From Gari tellinella (taxonomy: Eukaryota > Mollusca > Bivalvia > Cardiida > Psammobiidae), in assembly GCA_922989275.2 (NCBI GenBank), contig OV277858.1:15275727-15339726 (forward strand): a DNA stretch of 64,000 nucleotides. The letters run 5' to 3'. Below, piece after piece: positions 55,934-64,000 of this stretch; within the stretch, counting starts at the first letter, position 1; each line of letters opens with the position of its first letter. Under the pieces are notes generated by a model that was not told where the DNA came from, searched no databases, and saw only the letters and a program-made list of their open reading frames with translations. Made by a program: the position numbers and the translations under genes.

Positions 55934-56849
55934 CGTTTAGTTTAAAACCGTTACGCTCGTTTACCTGGAAGTCTGTGACAATGGGTGTTTTTACTTGGAA
56001 TAATAGTGTAATGGGCATATGAGAGATTTCAACTCGGTTGAGAACTTCAAAGTCATATGCAACGTCCAGTAGGGGCTGAGAAGCAATAAAATAATCTATG
56101 GTGCTCTGACCAGTTTGGCTAATATACGTAAAATGGCTGTCTTTACTGCCAATATTTGCTTTTGATACTCGTCCATTTGCAATACTACATGAAAATGCTT
56201 TACAAAAATTTAACAACTGTCTACCAAAACTATTTACAACTGTATCACAAGTAATTATTTGTGTAGTATTCACGTTACCTAATATATCAATAACGTCGTG
56301 CAATTCAGGTACATCTTCACAAACAATAAAGTCTTCCAAATTACCTGTTCTCGCATTTAGGTATCCACAAAGTAAAAGTTCATAATCAAGTAAATTGTTA
56401 TGTATAAGCCAATTTTCTAACTGCTCAAAACCTGATTCAGTTGTAGTGTCATAAAAAGGCGAATTAACTGGTGGGATGTACATTGAAATGAGTAAAATAT
56501 CATTAATAGCATGAAACACTGATTTATCTATTAATAAACATACCCCAAATTCAAATTCAGGACAGATACGCTTTACCAATTTCCCTATACATGTTTTGAT
56601 ATATACAACTACCCCACCCATATTTCTCCCACCACGATTCGACTTTTTAGCATTACAAACAAACTTATCATAATTTTCGAAAACAGAGTCGCTGCAATCA
56701 CAAAGGTTAGTAGCCCATGTTTCCTGGAAAGTAATTATATCATACACCTTTCGAAAATCAAACAAGTCAAAATTCCTTAGTTTTGAATCAATTCCTTCAA
56801 TGTTCCATGATAGAATATGAAGGAAATGTGATGGGCTTTGACCTACCCC
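55884..56849 (-). pseudogene. LINE ORF2, apurinic-type endonuclease with altered catalytic residues
   Basis: The frame is open from the amber codon at 56850-56852: GVGQSPSHFLHILSWNIEGI, then TFQETW (catalytic Glu), GGVVVYIK, LLCGYLNARTGN and EISHMPITLLF. In working LINE endonucleases the last two motifs are usually GDxNAR and SDHxP. Here Asp is replaced by Tyr in GYLNAR, and the Asp of SDH is absent. There is no ATG before SWNIEGI; the first in-frame Met lies about 75 codons past the amber codon, in NMGGVV. Confidence 0.85.
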
Positions 56850-57520
56850 CTATGCATTTACTGCTGCTACAGCAGCATAAGATGGTACTGCAGCGTCAGC
56901 TACTTCCATTTTAGTGTTTCTAGGTCCGTTAGTATTACCTCTGCGAGCTGCCGGCACAAACACCCTCTCTATATTTCTATTAGCACTAGCATTATCACGC
57001 TTTGGGTACGTAATTAAATCACCGCCTTTAAAATAACCATTAAGACCCTGATGACCAAGCTCTTTTAGCTTTTGTCGCTGCATGTAGGACAGATCATTCG
57101 AAATACTTATACCCTCTCGCCTTAGTTGGTCTCTGACGCCAAACAGTTTAAATTTGTCATCTGCAGCTTTGAATTTCACAATGATTAATCTCGGTTTACC
57201 ACCCTTTTTACCAACACGTGTAGCACTTTCAATTGATTCACTACCTAATGATCCATCTTCGCCTAGTTTAGAAAATACCTTTGAAGTTATAACTGATTCA
57301 AGACTTACAGCGTCACCCTCATCTTCTGGCAGACCAAACACACGCATCGAGTTTTTCAACCTTTCTGATTCTGTAATATATGCTTGCCGCTCAAGTCTGT
57401 CAATAGCTTCACCATACAGCTCATCACGAATTGAAAGACAACCAACATCTTCACCCAATGATTGAGTTCCATATTCAAGTTCGTGCACTCGTGCTTCAAC
57501 ACGCTTTATTCTCTAATTAA
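56850..57520 (-). CDS. LINE ORF1: coiled coil and RRM-like nucleic-acid-binding protein
   Basis: Residues preceding 57488 read IKRVEARVHELEYG, a heptad-like segment, and a stop lies near 57524, so the N-terminus is truncated. The body has SMRVFGLPEDEGD, ESATRVGKKGGKPRLIIVKF and ISNDLSYMQRQKLKEL. These correspond to the L1 ORF1p-type RRM and C-terminal domain. The end is alanine-rich (SYAAVAAVNA) before TAG at 56850-56852. The frame is the same as that of the endonuclease which follows. The protein would bind LINE RNA as a chaperone. Confidence 0.8.
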
Positions 57521-57689
57521 ATCAATATTCTTTTAATGTCCGGCAATTCGTCGCCTTAATGCAACGAAGCTGTATCTACCATTTTTCAGTTTTGGAAATA
57601 ATTGCTTCCAAGCGTTTGAAGGGTCATATTTGATTTTTTTTTCGAGCCAGCTCCCAATAACCTTTTCCATCTTAAAATGCAGATTCATG

Positions 57690-58045
57690 TTATTCTTTTA
57701 AGTGTTCTCTCTAGATATGATTTACTTTCACAGTAGACATGTGTTTTAATATCTTCAGCATTTGAATATCCGACATCTCTATTCAATGAACCATAGTTAT
57801 ATCTGAATAGACAGGCCAATTTCTTAGTATTGAACGAAGTTTCCTGTAATTCCTGTCTTCATTACGTGTGTTTCACACTTAGCTTACCTCACACATTCAT
57901 GTAATGTCAACTGATTAATGCTAGATAAAAGTATAACAGAAAGCTTTCATATGCGTTTTCTTCATTATGTATGCCATAGATATTGCTGATATTAAAAGGA
58001 ACAAAGGGAATTTAACTGATATCAAGTGCAATCAATATGCTAGTG
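57690..58045 (-). repeat. Dispersed repeat, inverted partner of 48940-49345
   Basis: Complement shares TTTGTTCCTTTTAATATCA, CGCATATGAAAGCTTTCTG, TTGGCCTGTCTATTCAGAT and GAGAGAACACTTAAAAG with 48940-49345, at about 80% by eye. It lies 5' of the LINE ORF1, so it could be LINE 5' sequence or an older host repeat. Confidence 0.8.
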
Positions 58046-58699
58046 TATAATATATATGTGACTTTGCGCGAAAACCCGATTCTTCTTCTTCAAAATAAAA
58101 CAGCAAACAACGCGGTTAATCACCTATTTGTCCGTGGTTTTATTAATCCTAGTCCTGATGAAGTAATTTGGAACTCTTTAGAAATACAAACATTAACAGA
58201 AAAATAAAAACAGATTTTAGAGCAATCTGAATACACATTCTATGAAAGACATCAACATCCCAAACAATTTCATGACATATATACACTTTGTCTTACCAAA
58301 ACCACTTGTGTAAATGTTTTAGATATTGTAAATCTTTTCCAACCAGGTCATGAAAAAGTTACATCTTGAAACTTACGCGTAATAGTGTCAAACTTCACAA
58401 AAATCAAACCACACACAGGCGAATGTGTTGATTGTAATTTTTTTTGGCAACGATATACTAGTTTTATGGGATGACAACTCCACCTGTAAATGTGACTCTG
58501 GACACAACTGTCCAAATAGTAGACAATGTATTCTATGGAAAATGTAGAGATATTGAGACTACAATACAAAAGGTTCCATTAGAGACCCATGAAACGATTG
58601 AATATACGAACTCTTACATACTGAATATTAAACATTTACATGACAATCAGTGTCTCCCTTGGACTTTTTTCTATATTAAAATAATGTTCAACTGTGTTC
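58046..58699. other. No gene recognised
   Basis: AT-rich. Frames on both strands near 58348-58713 overlap without motifs. Confidence 0.4.
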
Positions 58700-58956
58700 T
58701 AATTAAGAAATAACACCTTCGTAGGTGTTCATTACCGTGCATAGATCACAGTTAGGAGTTGAGATGTGGTGTCATTAGATCACGGGGCCTTTCGGCCGAG
58801 TGATCTAATTAACCACATCTCAACGACTGCACAGTTGAGATGTGTAGTCATTAGATCACGAGGCCTTTAGGCAGAGTGATCTAATTACCCACATCACATC
58901 TCAACGACTAACTTTGATCTAATGCACGGTAATGTACACCTACGAATTGGTTATTT
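58700..58956. mobile_element. Palindromic MITE (family Y-long), copy 2, internally duplicated
   Basis: Arms TTAGGAGTTGAGATGTGGTG and the inverse ACATCTCAACGACTAACT enclose two copies of a TCATTAGATCACGRGGCCTT / GAGTGATCTAATTA hairpin. The 46490-46700 copy has only one. Ends carry ACCTTCGTAGGTGT and ACACCTACGAATTGG. Confidence 0.8.
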
Positions 58957-59306
58957 TAATTCTAACGCGACTTTTATTATAAAAATACTATTTATGTATA
59001 ACGCGTATGGGGCAAATGGAACAGCGGATGGAAACACCGCTCGTGAGTTTATTATCGCGGTGTAATATCCGTTTCTCGGTATTCTTTGTGTACATGCCGT
59101 AGGTTTTGAGTCGAGTTAGAATTAAGAAGTAACAAATTTTAATTCTAACGCGGCTTTTATTATAAAAAGGCCATTTATGTATTACGCGTATGGTGCAAAT
59201 GGAACAGCGGATGGAAACGCCGCGCGTGCAGTTCATTATCGCGGCGTAATATACGTTTCTCGGTATTCTTTGTTTGTATGCCGTAGGTTTCGATACGTGT
59301 TAGAAT
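58957..59306. mobile_element. Repeat Y, two tandem units with palindromic ends
   Basis: Units 58957-59123 and 59141-59306 each start AATTCTAACGCGRCTTTTAT and end with GTTAGAAT. Both contain CGTATGG, GCAAATGGAACAGCGGATGG and GTTTCTCGGTATTCTTTGT. They are joined by AAGAAGTAACAAATTTT, the same linker as at 33910. Confidence 0.85.
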
Positions 59307-59314
59307 AACAAATA

Positions 59315-60230
59315 TTAAACACGTGTGTTTTCAGACGTTTTATCTAAGGCTGCAACTGAGCTCGCATCTATGACGTATGATAGTAGAGTGCTCCAGAGCT
59401 TTGGGGCTGCATGCATGAAACCTCTATCTCCAAACTTCACCACACGACTTCTCGGTTCAATCAGCGGTACTGATTACTCGCTGACTGCAACTCTCTTCGA
59501 TGGTAATACAACGTCAAGCATAGTGACAATTTACCTTGAAGAAGCATTGCATATGACTTTTTATGCGAGTGTTAGAATGTTGAATTCAATTTTGAGTTGA
59601 ACTGGAGGCCAGTGAAGCTCCTGCAAGATTGGGGTGATGTGATTGCACCGAGGAGTCCTGGTAATGATGCGGGCTGTTGTATTTTGCACACGCCGTAGTT
59701 TTCTTATCAGATTTGCGGAATTCCATTTAGCAGCAATGTGCTGCAGTAGTCAAATTTCGATTGAACAAATGGACCAAGGTCTACGACACCTCAGGAGAAA
59801 GATACTAATATGATACATTTGCCGCAAATGTGCCTAGCTAGCCCTGTACACACTTCTAATGTGCTGTGTCATATACATTGGGAATCAAATCTAGCACCAA
59901 TATCATTAACACACAATATTATTTTGATTTTATAGTTTCCCACTTGAACGTGAAAGTCTTCAGGTTTGTTGACCGATTTTTGTTTGAAACAGTATAACCT
60001 CTAGTTTGTCAGTGTTCAGCTTCAACATATTATGGTACATACATGATACTATGTATTTAAGTCATCCTTCGACTTTTGAGAGGACTACTTGTTGGCAAGA
60101 TGTGTATTTAGGCGTGAGTGACATGTATAAATGTGCATCACCTGCACTAGAAATGATGACCAAGATGCAGATGTCTTCAAATTGTGCCGACATGTTTTGT
60201 GTACAAGATGATACTTAAAAAAGTGTCAAC
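59315..60230 (-). pseudogene. L2-like LINE fragment, reverse transcriptase end and C-terminus
   Basis: Minus-strand frames read SAGDAHLYMSLTPKYTSCQ (where YADD is expected), MLKLNTDKLEVILF, then FDYCSTLLLNGIPQ, KLRRVQNTTARIITRTPRCN and HITPILQELHWPPVQLKIEF. After two stops come SRVVKFGDRGFMHAAPKLWS and VAALDKT. This is the conserved 3' half of L2/Rex-type ORF2. The catalytic YADD is changed to AGDA. Several frameshifts; ends next to the Y repeats. Confidence 0.8.
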
Positions 60231-60321
60231 TGGATGTTCATTTCTCTGCATTGATGCAATTCGTGTATGAAGGTCGGTGAGGTCATCAAATTACATTGAT
60301 TGAAGGTTCTTCCTTATTTCA

Positions 60322-60513
60322 TCAAAGCTCCTGATGTTTGCCTTTATCGTCGAACATCTTTAATTTTCTGATACACTCTTTAATTTTTGGTAGGATGCGA
60401 TTATCAATAGGTTCTGATGCAGACGGTGGCTTTCTATGTGTTTCACTTGACTTTTCATGTTTATCACCTAAAACCGATTCTAGGACACTAAGAGTTCTCT
60501 CCTTTTTTCTCAA
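60322..60513 (-). CDS. Unrecognised charged 63-residue frame
   Basis: Reads KKERTLSVLESVLGDKHEKS and later ILPKIKECIRKLKMFDDKGK. The even use of charged residues looks more like coding sequence than the surrounding frames. I do not recognise it. It lies just upstream of the L2-like fragment and could be part of that element or an exon remnant. Confidence 0.2.
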   Translation of the reverse strand: MRKKERTLSVLESVLGDKHEKSSETHRKPPSASEPIDNRILPKIKECIRKLKMFDDKGKHQEL

Positions 60514-60530
60514 GCATCCTTAGCTTGCTG

Positions 60531-61389
60531 CTGCATTGTCCTTGAAAGAACATTCTCTGAATAACCAGCAATGTTCTTGGATGACGACAGTATGTAGAAA
60601 TTATGTAGTAGCCAAGGTTTGGGCTTACGTTTATCTGGTCGAGATCTTAAAAACCATGCACGTCCTCCAGGCTCGTAAAACGTACAAAATCGGAATTTCT
60701 AAATATACAATATTTATTTTAATTGGTGACAAAGAACTTCAGATGTGTGTCTAATTAACCATAAGAATGAAAATATAAAAACTGTTGAAAATAAGCCAAA
60801 CAGATTCAAACTCTTTAAATATGAAATACTTTATAGACCAGTCAATATGTAAGCAAAAGGAGCCTTACCTCAAACGAATTGCATCAGAAATAAAATAAGT
60901 GTGGTTTTTTCAAGCTCAATGTGTTGTGATATAATACAAAAAAGTCTAATAAAATCTAGGTGGCCAAAGTATTTTTTTTCAATACTTCTAAACCACCCTT
61001 CGTGAGGATTTTCCCCCTTCTTTTCGATACAATCAATAATATAGAATTGTCTAACGTGCATTAAATAATAAAACAACAGTTTTTCACAACTGATCTGTTA
61101 AGATATTTAATACGAAATGATTGTTAAAAACTAATAATCGTTATTATATATTTTCTCAAAATAACCATAGTTTCAATAAGAATAAAGGTGTATCTACAAA
61201 CAATGATAAGTAACCTCAAACATAACCATACATGCAAACACTCATTCGGTTGTTAAAAGAACGACTTGCACCATCTTATAAAGGGATTCACAATACATGT
61301 AGTGCAAAACGGTATAGACCAAGAATATAAATATTGGTCATATCATTAGTTATACAATTGTTAAAGCTCTTTCTGATGTATTGTCATCG
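60531..61389. other. No gene recognised
   Basis: AT-rich sequence with short frames only. Confidence 0.45.
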
Positions 61390-62610
61390 TGTAAGTCTTA
61401 TAATGTTCTATCTCACATGAGGGTTGTTTTGAAAAAATCAACTTTGTGACCCATTAAACAGCATTTTGACTTTACCTGATGAATTATGAATGCAAAAGGG
61501 TGTTGGTTAAAGTCTGATGAGGATTGTAAGCAAATGTTTGAGATATAATTTACTTTTGGTTCGAGATAGATCATTTCTCAAACTCTACCTTCTATTTCAC
61601 TCATTGTTACAATGTTTTATGTCCATTTTGTGGACATAAAACATTACCAATAATACAATAGACATTTGCATAATCAATTAACTTTGTACAATGTTCTATA
61701 TCAATTCTAAAATTACCACAAATCTTCTTTAGTAGTTTTTATTACCTTAACTTGTTATAATTGAATCGTTACTATGGTTAATTAAAAGGTACTGTTCAGT
61801 AAACCTCAAAAAAATACGAGCGTACATTTGAGAACGTAACCAGCTTGTAAGAGAATCAGTGTTAGATAAATGTTTTATATAGAAAACAGTAGAAGTCAAT
61901 TGCTGTCAATATATTTATCTTAGAGGATACTTTTGTTTTGTCTGCCAAGAACCTCAGGTCGCTGACAAGCGATGAAAGAAAATCATAATGCTTCTTAAAC
62001 ATTTGATTTGGTTTGTTGTTGTTAACATCCATATCTTGCATATAAATGGGCTGATGTGACTCCACAGGAAGAGGAGAGCTCATAAAGAGAACATGAGTGA
62101 GATTTCCTATACTGTTATCATCAGAACTATTTGGTTCTTCAAAGATATGGCTTGTGTAAAATACAGAAATATTGGACCTCGGTTTAGAAAGTCTCTCTCG
62201 TTGAACTTGGCTTGGTGGGGCTTCTTTAAAAGGGTAGTCAGTTTTACTTTCATAATGTGTTAAGCAGCTATCTGCGTTAAATTAACAATTTCACATTGAA
62301 CTAAAGATACATGGGTATTTCGCTTATTACATTGTACGCCAATAACCATGAAGAGCGCATTTAACATGTCTGTCACGTGATCCAATTAGAACACAAACTT
62401 GATAAATTGGTCATATATCATTGTAAGACTCAAGAAAACATAAACATGGAGATAGAACATTGTTATACTGGCAATAACTTCAAAAAGAAAGCTCGGATAA
62501 AAATATAGTTTGCAACAGGATATATATTTTAAAAGTAGATTTCCAGCGGTATATATAACTTTATTGGTTCACAAAATAGACATAGAACCATGTAAGACTC
62601 AAAAGACGTT
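61390..62610 (-). repeat. Unrecognised dispersed family, copy C (inverted), best preserved
   Basis: Runs opposite to copies A and B. It carries the 19-bp motif or variants near 61402, twice as a hairpin at 61608-61645, near 61690, near 62448 and near 62576. On the minus strand it contains TCACGTGACAGACATG, a frame reading FMVIGVQCNKRNTHVSL, and the conserved coding tract. It is the uninterrupted site that shows where Tc1 entered copy B. Confidence 0.75.
61862..62281 (-). CDS. Conserved coding tract of the A/B/C family, longest copy (139 codons)
   Basis: Open from a TAA at 62282-62284 to the stop at 61862. It reads ESKTDYPFKEAPPSQVQRER, LSKPRSNISVFYTSHIFEEP, NSSDDNS, SSPLPVES, DVNNNKPNQMFKKHYDFLSS and LVSDLRFLADKTKVSSKINI. 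Copies A and B keep parts of this in frame. An upstream tract (FMVIGVQCNKRNTHVSL) is conserved between A and C in a different frame, so either a frameshift or a lost intron separates the two. No catalytic motif or membrane segment is visible. The product could be a DNA-binding or accessory protein of the element, but that is a guess. Confidence 0.4.
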   Translation of the reverse strand, partial: FNADSCLTHYESKTDYPFKEAPPSQVQRERLSKPRSNISVFYTSHIFEEPNSSDDNSIGNLTHVLFMSSPLPVESHQPIYMQDMDVNNNKPNQMFKKHYDFLSSLVSDLRFLADKTKVSSKINILTAIDFYCFLYKTFI

Positions 62611-63654
62611 ACCTGTTTTCGTATCTGGCTCCAAACTCTTCTGACATTTTCAATACGTTGTTAACATCCCTGTACACTGTAAGTACACTTATGTAATATC
62701 AAATTCACTACTGGTCAGAGTCTAAAGTGAGTCTAAAGAGTCTGAAGTGTCTGCAAAGAAATGAGAACTCTCTTTTTGTCATGATGTTTGCTCAAGATAG
62801 CTTATATGACTCACATATACTGATTCGATATCTTAATCATGATGTTCGCCAACTGAATATTTTCACAAGTTTAAGGGAATTCAAGTTAAAAACTTAAACT
62901 GTCTAAATAAAGAATGTACGTTTCCAGACTGCTTATTCTATTGACATGTGATCATTTCATCATATGCTACATGTACAGATCTTAAGGACTTTCAAGTTAT
63001 TTCGGATTCAGTGAGACGTGAAACCTTTGTACACTGAATGCCTCCAAAGTTTCAACAACCATTAGCCTTTGCTCTTATGGTAAGTGTTCAATGCTTTTTC
63101 AACAGATACTATCCTAGAAGAGGAATATGCAACACAACACAGGCATTTGGTAGGTGATTTCCTTGTAACGATACAACCTTATGAACACCGCAAGTTTTAG
63201 CCCTGGAAGCTGAAGGACCAGGACGTGCAGAAAAAATGTTTAGATGTCTTTCTTGAAATCACAGTGGTTTATCAGGCATATGGTGTAGAGGAATGTTGAC
63301 GTAAGCTTCTGAATAGACCTTACAGTGGTTAAGGTCAACTAAGGATGTCCATGTGAGGTATATATTTGGTGTTGAATGAAGAAGTAAACAAAGTAATACA
63401 AAGAAAGAGGAGATGCTACAAGGCACACAAGAGAGGCATCAGAGACAAGTGTACATAGGCCAAACGTGTTGCTAAAAGCGTTCTCATCTGATCCAAGCAA
63501 GCTGGAACTATGCAAAATTCAGTCTGAATCACACTGACCCTAAAGGTAGTGATATCCCCAAGGCTGCCAACAGTTGAGAAGGTAGAATTCAGGTGAACAT
63601 GTATACTGGAATGCAAACAAAAATCAGAATTTAACGTGTTTTACTGTATTTTTG
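62611..63654. other. No gene recognised
   Basis: AT-rich. The only longer frame (63416-63616, minus) has no motif. Confidence 0.45.
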
Positions 63655-63800
63655 CCATTACGAAATGATTCGGTTTCCCTCCGGGCAATTTTTCAAATGC
63701 AAGGAATTGCTTGGACGTCCGTTTCGATGGTCAATTAATTCAATTTCCGGAATAAATATACCAAACTCATCACCTTATTGAAATTGCCATCTGCTTGTTG
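63655..63800 (+). repeat. Dispersed repeat Z, second copy
   Basis: Matches 39385-39520 in phrases GAAATGATT, TTTCCCTCCGGGCAA / TGTCCCTCGGGGCAA and CGTTTCGATGG, with a similar spacing. Confidence 0.5.
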
Positions 63801-63864
63801 TTTGGTTTATCGTAGAAATATACTTTTTCGCTGCCTTTGATTGAGCATAGCATGTAACGGCATG

Positions 63865-63898
63865 CGACTAGTTTGGACTGGGTGTCTCAAACTAGTCG
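63865..63898. repeat. Perfect 11-bp-arm hairpin
   Basis: CGACTAGTTTG and its inverse CAAACTAGTCG around a 12-base loop. GGGCC follows. Too short to assign; it could be a structured RNA end or a MITE remnant. Confidence 0.6.
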
Positions 63899-64000
63899 GG
63901 CCTCATTCTGTTTCGGTTCTATGTATCGTCTATTTTTCCTGTCGTCTGCTTATTTCCTAATAACAGCTTGAATTATTTTCTGCAATGCAGGAATAAATTA

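Larger units (their letters stand above)
51316..57530 (-). mobile_element. L1/Tx1-like LINE with ORF1 and ORF2, split by a pogo element
   Basis: On the minus strand the element has an RRM-type ORF1 (57488-56850), an ORF2 with endonuclease, reverse transcriptase and a C-terminal cysteine motif (56849-52118), a 3' untranslated region with a 150-bp tandem array, and a tail ACAATAAATATTGAATTGAA repeated twice (51316-51356), typical of a LINE 3' end. It is disrupted by frameshifts near 55890 and 53165, a stop at 52535 and a 1,310-bp pogo insertion at 53654. Subtracting pogo leaves about 4.9 kb. The clade assignment rests on the ORF1 type and the RT motifs; an RTE-like placement is less likely. Confidence 0.85.

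Overview
The window is non-coding, AT-rich eukaryotic DNA made almost entirely of layered mobile elements. I found no host protein gene that I can support. The inventory is Penelope-like retroelements with hammerhead-type ends, several LINE clades, Tc1 and pogo DNA transposons, tRNA-derived SINEs, a long GTA-rich trinucleotide background and satellite-like arrays. Together with a dispersed repeat that opens with a short CACCTGA-type motif and closes with GAGCGATTTAGGGCC, this points to a mollusc, most likely a bivalve. That assignment rests on my knowledge of repeat families, not on a search.

Layout. 1-3.4 kb: featureless AT-rich DNA with GTA-rich trinucleotide tracts. 3.4-6.9 kb: a graveyard of Penelope-like elements on the plus strand, one copy cut by a bivalve-type repeat and another by a 467-bp TIR element. 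8.5-14.3 kb: two satellite-like families and a SINE. 15-19 kb: GTA tracts and two Penelope copies meeting tail to tail around a (TA)n tract. 19.5-23.2 kb: an L2-like LINE fragment and a nearly intact CR1-like LINE, both on the minus strand. 23.4-24.2, 42.0-44.8 and 61.4-62.6 kb: three copies (A, B, C) of an unrecognised repeat family that carries a conserved coding tract and many copies of a 19-bp motif. 26.4-29.7 kb: a 3.3-kb element with about 150-bp inverted ends. 30.1-31.3 kb: a 491-bp higher-order tandem array. 31.7-37.5 kb: an old L1/Tx1-type LINE broken by three later insertions. 38.3-38.8 kb: a tRNA-Asp remnant and two SINEs. 51.3-57.5 kb: a second L1/Tx1-like LINE holding a pogo element. 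58.7-60.2 kb: palindromic MITEs and an L2-like LINE fragment.

How it fits together. Several insertions can be ordered because removing the inserted element restores a reading frame or matches an empty paralogous site. Tc1 went into repeat B (copy C is the empty site), pogo went into the 51-57 kb LINE, and a 467-bp MITE went into a Penelope ORF. The strongest candidates for something undescribed are the A/B/C family and the 51-57 kb LINE, whose ORF1 and ORF2 lie in one frame separated by a single amber codon.
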